A stretch of 8,324 nt of DNA from Xanthobacteraceae bacterium (lineage in GTDB: Bacteria; Pseudomonadota; Alphaproteobacteria; Rhizobiales; Xanthobacteraceae). Positions 1 through 6,189 of this stretch are shown here, in pieces. A program made the position numbers and the translations under genes. The first letter of the stretch is position 1. Each line of letters begins with the position of its first letter. The stretch covers positions 1 through 8,324 of the forward strand of contig JASHRR010000406.1 in assembly GCA_030037185.1 (NCBI GenBank), given 5' to 3'. The notes under the pieces were generated by a model. The model was given only the letters and a program-made list of their open reading frames with translations. It was not told the DNA's origin and ran no database searches.

Positions 1-2276
1 GGCATCTCAACATAGGGCGCACCGATCCGCGCCAGCGCATCATTGACGGCATTCATCACCGACGACAACGCCCCGACGGTGCCGGATTCACCGGCGCCCT
101 TGACCCCGAGGGGATTGGTCTTGGTGGGCACTTCGTTCTCGCCCAAGGTGAGCGCGCAGAAATGGTCCGCGCGGGGCATGGCATAGTCCATGAACGAGCC
201 GGACATCAACTGGCCGCAGGCGCCATAGGCGATGTTTTCCATCAGCGCCTGGCCGACTCCCTGGGCGATGCCGCCGTGCAGCTGGCCTTCGACCAGCAGG
301 GGATTGATCATGTGGCCGACGTCATCGACGGCGGTGTAGCGCTTAAGCGCGACCGCGCCGGTTTCGGCGTCGACCTCGACCTCGCTGATGTGGCAGCCGT
401 TCGGATAGGTGCGCTGGCCGCCCGAGAAGGTCCCGGTCTCGAACAAGCCGGGCTCCGTCTGGGGCGGCAGCCTTGCCGGCGTGAAGGCGGCGCGGACCAC
501 CTGCATGAGATCGATCGCCCTGTCGGTGCCCGCCACCAGGAACCGGCCGCGCTCGAATTCGATATCGTGCTCGCCGGCTTCCATCAGGTGGGCGGCGATG
601 CGGCGGCCTTTGGCGACGATCTTCTCCGCGGCCATCACCATCGCGGTGCCGGCCGAGACCGTCGAACGCGAGCCGAACGTGCCGGTGCCGATTGCGATCT
701 GGTCGGTGTCGCCGTAGTTAAAGCGAATGCGCTCGGGCGAAATGCCGAGCCGGTCCGAGATGATCTGCCGGAATGTGGTGGCGTGGCCCTGGCCGTGGTC
801 ATGGGTTCCGACCGATACCGTGACGGTGCCGGTCGGGTCGAAGCGGATTTCGGCGTGCTCGATCAGGCCCGCATTGGAAGCCTCGACGGTCGAGGAGATG
901 CCGACGCCGCGCAGCTTGCCGCGCGCCTGCGATTCATGCTGGCGTGCCGCAAAGCCTGCATAGTCGGCGAGCCTCAGGCAGTCTTCGAGGTTTTTGGGGA
1001 AATCACCGCAGTCATAGGTGTAGATCAGGGCCGTCTTGTAGGGCATGGCGCGGGCCGGGATCATGTTGCGGCGGCGAAGCTCCGCAGGATCGAGGCCGAG
1101 CCGGCGCGCTGCGAGGTCCACCATCGTCTCGATCACGTAGGCGGCCTCCGGACGGCCGGCACCCCGGTAAGGACCGGTCATCATGGAGTTGGTCATCACC
1201 GCCGTGGTCTCGACGTGGATCGCCGGGATCACATAGGTGCCGGCGAGCACGCCGATGTTGTTGGTGGGCGGGCCGGCATTGCGGTCGGACGTGTAGTAGG
1301 CGCCGATGTTGCAAAACGTCCGCACCGAGAGCGCGAGAAACCTGCCGTCGCGGTCGAGCGCGAGTTCAGCCTCCGTGATGTTGTCGCGGCAGTGCTCGTC
1401 GGACTGCAGCGCTTCGCTGCGCTCGGCAATCCACTTCACCGGACGGCCGATCAGGCGCGCCGCAACCGCGGCCAGCACATATTCGGGGTAAAGCCCGCCT
1501 TTCATGCCGAACCCGCCGCCGACATTTTCCGCGACGACGCGAAACTGCGTCTCGGCTATGCCGAACACTTCGCTCGCGATGATGCGGCGAATCATGTGCG
1601 GTCCCTGCACGGTGCAGCGCAGGGTGTAGCGCGCCTCGCGGGCGGCGTATTGGGCGATGCAGCCGCGCGTCTCGATGGAATTGGCGGTGAGCCGGCTGAT
1701 CGCCATGCGATGGCGAACGACATGCGCCGCGCCGCCAATGGTTTTGTCAACAGCGGCCTTGTCGCCCGCCATGTGGGTGAAGGCTTGATTGTCCGGACAG
1801 TCTTCCCACACGGCGCGGGCCTGCGGTGCGACGGCATCTGCGGTGCTCGACACGGCCGACAGCGCCTCGTAGTCGACCACGATCGCCTCGGCGGCATCCT
1901 TGGCTTGTTCGAGGGTGTCGGCCACCACCAAGGCCACCGGTTCGCCCACATAGCGCACCCGCTCCCGCGCCAGAAACGGCTGTGAGGAACTGAAGGCCGG
2001 CGTGCCGTCGCGCCGCTTGCGCGGGGTGTGCGGCCGCAGCGTGCCAAGCCGGAGCACCTCCGCATCATTTCCGGTCAGGACCAGAAGAACGCCGGGGACG
2101 GCTTCGGCGTTTGTCGCGTCGATCCGCACGATCTCCGCATGGGCGTGCGGCGAGCGCAAGACGTAGGCCCGCGCCTGGCCGACCACCTGCACATCATCGA
2201 CGTAGCGCCCTGCGCCCCGCACAAGATAGGGATCTTCCTGCCGCGGTACTGGTTGCCCGATGCCAAATTCGCCCAT
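1..2276 (-). CDS. Molybdenum hydroxylase large subunit, CoxL / xanthine dehydrogenase family (C-terminus cut by window edge)
   Basis: Binds the molybdopterin cytosine dinucleotide cofactor in a three-subunit (large, FAD, 2Fe-2S) hydroxylase or dehydrogenase, probably cytoplasmic. The visible 758 residues begin with the family opening GIGQPVPRQEDPYLVRG..GRYVDD (residues 5-27). The N-terminal hammerhead domain covers roughly residues 15-125 and the two Mo-cofactor domains the rest. Mo-site motifs seen are VQGPH (Q224), GGGFGMKGG (253-261), PYRGAGR (369-375) and GVKGAGESG, whose E730 is the expected catalytic glutamate. The loop PYRGAGR lacks the Cys of the form I CO dehydrogenase loop AYxCSFR, so this is not a true Cu-Mo CO dehydrogenase. 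It is closest to the 'form II' AYRGAGR type, whose substrates are mostly unknown. The reading ends at VEMP, so perhaps 15-30 residues are missing. The start at 2276 is 8 bases after the aldolase stop, implying one transcript. No FAD or FeS subunit gene precedes it; they must lie to the left or elsewhere. Substrate unknown. Confidence 0.93.
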   Translation of the reverse strand, partial: MGEFGIGQPVPRQEDPYLVRGAGRYVDDVQVVGQARAYVLRSPHAHAEIVRIDATNAEAVPGVLLVLTGNDAEVLRLGTLRPHTPRKRRDGTPAFSSSQPFLARERVRYVGEPVALVVADTLEQAKDAAEAIVVDYEALSAVSSTADAVAPQARAVWEDCPDNQAFTHMAGDKAAVDKTIGGAAHVVRHRMAISRLTANSIETRGCIAQYAAREARYTLRCTVQGPHMIRRIIASEVFGIAETQFRVVAENVGGGFGMKGGLYPEYVLAAVAARLIGRPVKWIAERSEALQSDEHCRDNITEAELALDRDGRFLALSVRTFCNIGAYYTSDRNAGPPTNNIGVLAGTYVIPAIHVETTAVMTNSMMTGPYRGAGRPEAAYVIETMVDLAARRLGLDPAELRRRNMIPARAMPYKTALIYTYDCGDFPKNLEDCLRLADYAGFAARQHESQARGKLRGVGISSTVEASNAGLIEHAEIRFDPTGTVTVSVGTHDHGQGHATTFRQIISDRLGISPERIRFNYGDTDQIAIGTGTFGSRSTVSAGTAMVMAAEKIVAKGRRIAAHLMEAGEHDIEFERGRFLVAGTDRAIDLMQVVRAAFTPARLPPQTEPGLFETGTFSGGQRTYPNGCHISEVEVDAETGAVALKRYTAVDDVGHMINPLLVEGQLHGGIAQGVGQALMENIAYGACGQLMSGSFMDYAMPRADHFCALTLGENEVPTKTNPLGVKGAGESGTVGALSSVMNAVNDALARIGAPYVEM

Positions 2277-2284
2277 CGCCCGGG

Positions 2285-3049
2285 TCAACTCCTGAATTTG
2301 TTCGCCAGCGCGTCGGCGCCGCGGCCCAAGAGCCCGACGTCGGAGCCCACCGCCACAAACCTATAGCCCCAGCCAATGTAGCGTCGCACGTCCTCCTCGC
2401 TGCTGCTGAGGATTCCGGCGGGCGTGCCGACGGCTTTGAGGCGGCGAACGCAGCTCTCCAGGGCTTTCTGCACGTCCGGATGGGCTGGGTTGCCGATATG
2501 GCCGAGCGAGGCGGAAAGGTCGGACGGCCCGATGAACACGCCGTCGATGCCCTCGACTGCAGCGATTGCCTCAAGCTGGTCCATCGCGCTGCGGGTCTCG
2601 ACCTGGACCAGGAGACAAATCTCCGAATTTGCCTTTTTGAGATAGTCGGTGACGCGGCCATAGCGGCTCGCCCGGCTGGCCACCGCGACGCCGCGCAAGC
2701 CGCTCGTCGGATAGCGCACCGCCTCGACGGCGCGCTTCGCCTCGGCGGGATTTTGCACGTAAGGCACCAGCAGCGTCTGTACGCCGATATCGAGGCAGCG
2801 CTTGATGATGACGATGTCGTTCCACGCCGGCCGTACGATCGGGGTTGCGCCGCCTCCCTCGCAGGCCTGCAATTGCGACAGGACATCGGGGATTTCGTTG
2901 GGCGAATGCTCAGTGTCGATCAGCAGCCAATCGAAGCCGGAGTCGCGCACGACGTCGACCGCGATGTTGCTGCACAGGCTGCACCACAGGCCGATCTGAA
3001 GATCGCCGGCCGCGATGGCGTGCTTGAAACGGTTACGGGGAAGGTCCAT
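2285..3049 (-). CDS. hpaI: HpaI/HpcH-type class II pyruvate aldolase (4-hydroxy-2-oxoheptanedioate aldolase family)
   Basis: Cleaves 4-hydroxy-2-oxo acids by a divalent-metal retro-aldol reaction; in the homoprotocatechuate pathway it gives pyruvate and succinic semialdehyde. The 254-residue protein matches Escherichia coli HpaI nearly end to end as I remember it: QIGLW at 18-22, GFDWLLIDTEHSPN at 38-51, VRPAWND at 72-78, QTLLVPYVQN at 91-100, VETR at 150-153 and GVFIGPSDLSA at 170-180. Catalytic H48 and R73 and metal ligands E151 and D177 are all present, corresponding to H45, R70, E149 and D175 of E. coli HpaI. The ATG at 3049 has GGAG at 3059-3056 with a 6-base spacer. It follows the hydratase, the preceding pathway step, on the same strand after a 160-base gap and is followed at 8 bases by the Mo-hydroxylase gene. 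Related aldolases (2,4-dihydroxyhept-2-enedioate, 2-dehydro-3-deoxyglucarate or rhamnonate aldolases) share this fold, so substrate chain length is not proven, but the paired HpaH-type hydratase favours the C7 dioate. Confidence 0.93.
   Translation of the reverse strand: MDLPRNRFKHAIAAGDLQIGLWCSLCSNIAVDVVRDSGFDWLLIDTEHSPNEIPDVLSQLQACEGGGATPIVRPAWNDIVIIKRCLDIGVQTLLVPYVQNPAEAKRAVEAVRYPTSGLRGVAVASRASRYGRVTDYLKKANSEICLLVQVETRSAMDQLEAIAAVEGIDGVFIGPSDLSASLGHIGNPAHPDVQKALESCVRRLKAVGTPAGILSSSEEDVRRYIGWGYRFVAVGSDVGLLGRGADALANKFRS
2289..2293 (-). promoter_or_regulatory. Probable ribosome binding site for the Mo-hydroxylase gene
   Basis: AGGAG on the minus strand lies inside the last codons of the aldolase gene, 12 bases before the ATG at 2276. 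The spacing is a little long. Its position inside the upstream gene suggests translational coupling of the two genes, and it supports the choice of ATG. Confidence 0.5.
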
Positions 3050-3130
3050 CGTTTTCTCCGGTTAGGCGGATTTCGGTTTGGTCGCAATCATCTGTCGGGT
3101 CCTGGGTTGGGCGTCCCGCCTCTCCTCAAA

Positions 3131-3178
3131 GGGCGGGCGCGACACCTGCGGTGCCGGCACGCCTTGCTTTGCCCACCC
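3131..3178 (-). repeat. Intergenic hairpin repeat, REP-like, between hydratase and aldolase genes
   Basis: On the minus strand GGGTGGGC (3178-3171) can pair with GCCCGCCC (3138-3131), seven Watson-Crick pairs and one G-U. The loop contains the perfect palindrome GTGCCGGCAC (3151-3160). The second arm is followed by TTT. The wording GGGTGGGCAAAGC...GGCGTGCC resembles a short dispersed repeat I recall from Bradyrhizobium intergenic regions; that resemblance is from memory and untested. It could be a mobile REP-type element, or act as an mRNA stability element or weak attenuator between the two genes. No protein-coding signal is convincing in this 160-base gap. Confidence 0.5.
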
Positions 3179-3209
3179 GGCTACCCCGATCCGGGAAATC
3201 TTTCTGCGT

Positions 3210-3992
3210 TCACACGAACTGCACCGCGATGCCGCCGAGCGCCCCGAAATCGCCATGCAGCGTGTCGCCCTTGCGGGCGAATACGACCCGGGTAAAGGAG
3301 CCCGCCAGGACGATGTGGCCGGGCTCGAGCGACACGCCATGTGCACCGAGCTTGTTGGCAAGCCAGGCAACGCCCATGGCAGGATGGCCAAGCACCCCCG
3401 CCGCGACGCCGGTCTCCTCGATTTCGGAATTGCGGTACATGATGCCGCCGACCCAGCGCAGATCCACCTCGGTCGGCCCGACCGGTCGCCCGCCCATCAC
3501 GATGCCGGCAGCAGCGCCGTTGTCGGCTACCGTATCGACGATCTTGCGCGGATCCTGGATCCGCGCATCGACGATTTCCAGCGACGGGATGACGTATTCG
3601 GTCGTGCGCAGCACGTCGGCGAGGCCGACGCCCGGGCCAAGCAGGCGCTTGCCGAGCACAAAGGCCAATTCGATCTCGACCCGCGGCAGGCAGAAATTCT
3701 CGTGCGGCACCTTCGCGCCATCGGCGATCATCATCGTGTCGAGCAGGTGGCCGTAGTCCGGTTCATCAATCTGGGAGGACCGCTGCATCGCCTTGGAGGT
3801 CAGGCCGACCTTGTGGCCGATCAACCTGGCGCCGGCCGTGATCTTGCGCTTTGCCACTTCGGTCGAGATGGCATAGGAATCCTCCAGCGTGAGATCCGGC
3901 CAGGTCTTGGAGAGCTGAACGGCCTGTTTGCGGTCCTTTTCGGCCGTCATCAGAATGTCGGCGGCCTTTCTGCGGTCGGCGTCGGAAAGCAT
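3210..3992 (-). CDS. hpaH: HpaH/HpcG-type 2-oxo-hept-4-ene-1,7-dioate hydratase
   Basis: Adds water to the 2-oxo-4-enoate product of meta ring cleavage, giving the 4-hydroxy-2-oxo acid that the neighbouring aldolase splits. The 260-residue protein belongs to the 2-oxopent-4-enoate hydratase / fumarylacetoacetase-fold family and matches E. coli HpaH closely as I remember it: GHKVGLTSKAMQ at 59-70, EPDYG at 77-81, PRVEIELAFVL at 103-113, ALMYRN-like GGIMYRN at 182-188, EETGVAAGVLGHPA at 192-205 and GSFTR at 231-235. The expected metal ligands E106, E108 and E139 and K61 are present at the same numbering as HpcG. The loop after DAR (142-144) is about seven residues shorter than in E. coli. I chose ATG 3992 because GGAGGAA lies just before it and the homology starts there; an in-frame ATG at 4046 would add 18 unrelated residues. 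It is the first clearly recognisable gene of the left arm, transcribed away from the UbiD gene. A mono-acid substrate (MhpD-like) is less likely. Confidence 0.93.
   Translation of the reverse strand: MLSDADRRKAADILMTAEKDRKQAVQLSKTWPDLTLEDSYAISTEVAKRKITAGARLIGHKVGLTSKAMQRSSQIDEPDYGHLLDTMMIADGAKVPHENFCLPRVEIELAFVLGKRLLGPGVGLADVLRTTEYVIPSLEIVDARIQDPRKIVDTVADNGAAAGIVMGGRPVGPTEVDLRWVGGIMYRNSEIEETGVAAGVLGHPAMGVAWLANKLGAHGVSLEPGHIVLAGSFTRVVFARKGDTLHGDFGALGGIAVQFV
3545..3567. repeat. Perfect 23-base palindrome inside the hydratase gene
   Basis: TGCGCGGATCC (3545-3555), a single T at 3556, then GGATCCGCGCA (3557-3567): eleven paired bases with one central base. It encodes the short loop around residues 142-149 of the hydratase, DARIQDPR. 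In RNA some central pairs must open to form a loop, still leaving a strong GC hairpin. It may simply reflect GC-rich codon choice. Confidence 0.75.
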
Positions 3993-3995
3993 GGC

Positions 3996-4002
3996 TTCCT
4001 CC
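3996..4002 (-). promoter_or_regulatory. Strong ribosome binding site that fixes the hydratase start
   Basis: GGAGGAA on the minus strand, with its GGAGG core five bases from the ATG at 3992. This near-ideal Shine-Dalgarno sequence decides against the longer reading from 4046. Confidence 0.8.
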
Positions 4003-4017
4003 GGGTGCGGGCCCGCA

Positions 4018-4046
4018 TTGTTATTGCACCGCCTCGGCGTTGACAA
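4018..4046 (-). promoter_or_regulatory. Weak candidate sigma-70 promoter for the left arm
   Basis: TTGTCA (4046-4041; five of six to TTGACA), a 17-base spacer, then TAACAA (4023-4018; only three of six to TATAAT). Transcription would begin about 15-20 bases before the ribosome binding site of the hydratase. The -10 match is poor, so this is a candidate only. Confidence 0.22.
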
Positions 4047-4082
4047 TGAAGCGCCACGGCCTGCGGCTCCGAGTCTCCTGGC

Positions 4083-4232
4083 CTACACCGCGGTTTCGGT
4101 CGAGCCGTCGAGCCGGCCTTCGCCCAGCCGTTGGTAAGCTCCACCAAATGGTGCCGGGCCCGCGGCCCGCCGCGCTCGAAGGCCATTCCGCGCAATATCA
4201 AGTGCCGGGAATATCGCTGGCTGCTGATTCAT
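4083..4232 (-). CDS. Possible small ORF, 49 residues, unknown
   Basis: Reads ATG at 4232 to TAG at 4083, beginning MNQQPAIFPALDIARNGLRA and ending GSTETAV. It sits 90 bases upstream of the hydratase start on the same strand, so it would be the first gene of the left arm or a leader peptide. The ribosome binding site is weak (AAGG with an 8-base spacer). Composition is unremarkable: arginine- and alanine-rich with no hydrophobic helix, so no membrane or toxin-like character. I recognise no family. Short open frames of this size arise by chance in GC-rich DNA, so the call is doubtful; conservation across relatives would decide. Confidence 0.18.
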   Translation of the reverse strand: MNQQPAIFPALDIARNGLRARRAAGPAPFGGAYQRLGEGRLDGSTETAV

Positions 4233-4323
4233 CCCGGCGCCTTCGGCGCGATCTGCGAGAGCCTAAATGGCCCGCTTGCCTATTGCGTTGGAGGACGGCG
4301 AGCAGCCTCGTCACACAACCTTG

Positions 4324-4341
4324 AATGTCCGCGCAGACATT
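4324..4341. promoter_or_regulatory. Candidate operator dyad 1
   Basis: AATGTC (4324-4329), six bases CGCGCA, GACATT (4336-4341). Perfect 6-base half-sites with a 6-base spacer, about 82-99 bases before the UbiD start codon. The form suits a dimeric helix-turn-helix regulator. The family is not assignable. Confidence 0.35.
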
Positions 4342-4345
4342 GCAC

Positions 4346-4363
4346 ATGCCGGTCACACGGCAT
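4346..4363. promoter_or_regulatory. Candidate operator dyad 2
   Basis: ATGCCG (4346-4351), six bases GTCACA, CGGCAT (4358-4363). It has the same 6-6-6 architecture as the dyad at 4324, with centres 22 bases apart, close to two DNA helix turns, so both would face the same side of the helix. Half-site sequences are only partly alike (both contain ATG and a C). Confidence 0.35.
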
Positions 4364-4372
4364 TTGCGCAAA
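4363..4372. promoter_or_regulatory. Palindrome TTTGCGCAAA upstream of the UbiD gene
   Basis: A perfect 10-base palindrome that shares its first T with the preceding dyad and is flanked by CGGC and GCCG. It could be part of a composite operator or overlap the promoter. No clear -35/-10 pair could be fitted here. Confidence 0.3.
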
Positions 4373-4422
4373 CAGCCGATTGCAGTAAAGTCACGCCACA
4401 TTAAGGAATCCCAGGTCCAGAC

Positions 4423-5997
4423 ATGAACGTGATCGAGAAGCCGCCGCCGCCCCGCGCGCAAGATGCACCCCATGATCTCGATCGCTTCCGCCTGCGCCGT
4501 TTCATCGAAAGTCTGGCCGGCACCGATGAGCTGGAGCGGCGCGAAACGCCGGTCGAGCTTGCCGATATTGCCAGGATCGTCGACGGTAATCCGCGCGCCG
4601 TGCATTTTCTCGCTGCCGGGCCTGAGCGGCAGGAACTCGTCGGCAATGTCATGTCGAGCCGGTCCCGCATCGCCCGCGCGTTCGGGGTTGCGCCGGAGCG
4701 TCTCGCAGCAGAAATCAGGCGGCGGCTTGCCGGCACGCCACAGATCGTCGAGGTCGGCCGGACGGCAGCGCCCGTCCAGGAGTTGGTGCTCGTTGGTGCG
4801 GCGGCGGACCTGACAGCGCTGCCGGTGCACCTCCAGCACGGCCTTGATGGCGCTCCCTACATCTCCGCCTCGATCGATTACGCCATCGATTCCCGGACCG
4901 GCTGGACGAATGTCGGCATCCGGCGCCTGATGTTGCGCGGGCGCCGCGAGGCCGGCGTCGACCTGGTGTCGCCGAGCGATCTGCGCGCGCTCTACGAGAC
5001 AAGCGCTGCCGCCGGCGAACCGCTGCCGGTGAGTTTCGTGGTCGGCGCACACCCCGCCGATCATATCGCCGCCGTAATGCGCATGCCGGTCGATGAACTC
5101 GGAATTGTGGCAACACTGCGCGACGGCCCGCTGGCTGTCGTCAAAAGCGTCACCAACGATATCCGCGTTCCGGCCGACGCCGAGATGGTGCTGGAAGGCT
5201 ATTTCGACGCGCGCGGGCACGTCGAGGCCGAAGGTCCTTACGGCGAGTTCCTCGGCTACTACGGCGCGGTCAAGCGCAACCCGGTCTTCCAGCTCACCGC
5301 CATCACCCGCCGTCGCGACGCCCTGTTCCAGACCGCGACGATCGGAGGGAGCGCGATGAGCCGCACGGACACAGCTGTGCTCACCGCTGTGCGCACCGAA
5401 GTGGTGATCTGGAAGGCCCTCGAGATCGCCGTGCGCGAGCCAGTCGCTGTCTACGCGACCGCTTCGAGCGGCGGAAACTTCAACGTTCGGGTGGCGCTGC
5501 GCCAGCGGGTGCCCGGCGAGGCGCGCAATGCGATTGCGGCCTGCATGAGCGCGCTCGTCAACGTCAAGAACGTGTTCGTGGTTGACCCCGATATCGACAT
5601 CACCTCGGACGAGCAGATGGACTGGGCGATGGCGACGCGGTTCCAGCCCGACCGCGATCTCATCGTGCTGTCGGGCATGCGCACCTTGCCGCTCGATCCG
5701 TCCATCACCAGCGGTCGCGTCGGCGCCAAAGCGGGCTTCGACCTCACCTGGCCGTTCGGCACAGCCGGCCGCCTGGAAACCCGCGTGCCCGGCCCGCCGC
5801 GCTTTGCGGGCGCGCGCTTCGCCTCGATCGAGGCTGCGCTCAATCACGGACCGAAATATTTCGAAGAGCTCATGACCGCGGTCGGCAGCCGCGACGGCCG
5901 AGAGATCGTGCGCGAGCTCGAACTCCTGCGAACGACCCTTGGATTGGATCGCGACCAGGACGGGCGCTACGTTGTGAGGCCGACCGCTCGCGCGTGA
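4423..5997 (+). CDS. UbiD-family prenylated-FMN-dependent (de)carboxylase
   Basis: UbiD enzymes reversibly remove a carboxyl from aromatic, heteroaromatic or alpha,beta-unsaturated acids using prenylated FMN made by UbiX. The 524-residue protein has normal family length. The prFMN/metal-binding segment TNVGIRRLMLRGRREAGVDL (162-181) carries N163 and R168, matching the catalytic Arg of the family. The catalytic acid pair is in AEGPYGEFLGYYG (269-281), E270 and E275, spaced five residues as in Fdc1 (E277, E282). DLTWPFG (440-446) fits the conserved C-terminal substrate-side loop. The usual Tyr before the Arg is Arg here (R167). The ATG at 4423 has only a weak AGG at 4413-4415, but homology begins soon after and no better start was seen. 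It is the first gene of the right arm, 192 bases before an importer. No ubiX is present. Members include ubiquinone, phenolic acid, furandicarboxylate and pyrrole carboxylate decarboxylases; which substrate applies cannot be read from sequence alone. Confidence 0.92.
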   Translation: MNVIEKPPPPRAQDAPHDLDRFRLRRFIESLAGTDELERRETPVELADIARIVDGNPRAVHFLAAGPERQELVGNVMSSRSRIARAFGVAPERLAAEIRRRLAGTPQIVEVGRTAAPVQELVLVGAAADLTALPVHLQHGLDGAPYISASIDYAIDSRTGWTNVGIRRLMLRGRREAGVDLVSPSDLRALYETSAAAGEPLPVSFVVGAHPADHIAAVMRMPVDELGIVATLRDGPLAVVKSVTNDIRVPADAEMVLEGYFDARGHVEAEGPYGEFLGYYGAVKRNPVFQLTAITRRRDALFQTATIGGSAMSRTDTAVLTAVRTEVVIWKALEIAVREPVAVYATASSGGNFNVRVALRQRVPGEARNAIAACMSALVNVKNVFVVDPDIDITSDEQMDWAMATRFQPDRDLIVLSGMRTLPLDPSITSGRVGAKAGFDLTWPFGTAGRLETRVPGPPRFAGARFASIEAALNHGPKYFEELMTAVGSRDGREIVRELELLRTTLGLDRDQDGRYVVRPTARA

Positions 5998-6189
5998 TCC
6001 CACTGCTGCCGAGATGAAGGCGCGCTCTTGTGCGCCGTGCCACCGCCTGCCTATGCTGCCCCGCAACCGGCCAGGATAGGGCGGGGGCGCCGGCCACGCG
6101 GAGCTTGTCATCGGGCCCGCCGAACCAGACAACCGGCGGCTTTGACGACCCTGCCGCTGGCGGTGGCTGCGGCGACCGGGAGGAACATC
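5998..6189. other. 192-base gap between the UbiD and binding-protein genes
   Basis: No convincing gene. It contains two small hairpins: GGCGC-N8-GCGCC near 6018-6035, and CCGCCG (6117-6122) with CGGCGG (6134-6139). Neither is followed by a T run, so neither is a clear terminator. The stretch GGAGCTTGTCATCGGGC (about 6100-6116) reminds me of a short repeat common in Bradyrhizobium intergenic DNA; this is memory only. The region ends in a good ribosome binding site, GGGAGGAA, before the ATG at 6190. Confidence 0.5.

Larger units (their letters stand above)
3993..4422. other. Divergent intergenic control region between the two arms
   Basis: A 430-base stretch with no convincing protein-coding gene. 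It holds the hydratase ribosome binding site and weak promoter (left), the doubtful 49-residue ORF, several small hairpins (CACCA-AA-TGGTG at 4142-4153, CGGGCC-CGC-GGCCCG at 4155-4169, GCGCC-TTC-GGCGC at 4237-4249) and a compact group of dyads at 4324-4372 close to the UbiD gene. It is the natural place for regulators of both arms. No regulator gene is present in the window. Confidence 0.6.

Noticed and set aside
162..1985. 607-residue open frame on the plus strand
   Set aside because: It lies antisense to the Mo-hydroxylase gene, whose minus-strand frame has all family motifs in order. The plus frame is a by-product of GC-rich codon bias with His/Arg/Gly/Asp-rich nonsense.
1..2276. Aerobic CO dehydrogenase (true CoxL)
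   Set aside because: The AYxCSFR loop with the copper-binding Cys is absent; PYRGAGR is there instead.
3062..3391. 109-residue minus-strand frame crossing the hydratase end and the intergenic repeat
   Set aside because: Out of frame with the hydratase over its conserved C-terminus, and otherwise translates the hairpin repeat. No ribosome binding site considered convincing.
2111..4043. Long plus-strand frames (2111-3295 and 3078-4043)
   Set aside because: Shadows of the aldolase and hydratase genes on the minus strand; no family motifs.
4040..4045. TTGACA on the plus strand as a -35 box for the UbiD gene
   Set aside because: No -10 box at the right distance and about 380 bases from the start codon.
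3993..4046. 18-residue N-terminal extension of the hydratase
   Set aside because: Homology and the strong GGAGGAA site both point to the ATG at 3992.
4198..6132. 644-residue open frame on the minus strand
   Set aside because: Antisense to the UbiD gene, which has conserved catalytic residues. No recognisable domain in the minus frame.
6018..6139. Rho-independent terminator after the UbiD gene
   Set aside because: Short GC hairpins exist but none is followed by a run of T.
6028..6189. 54-residue N-terminal extension of the binding protein
   Set aside because: Pro/Arg-rich and would bury the signal peptide; the GGGAGGAA site precedes the ATG at 6190.
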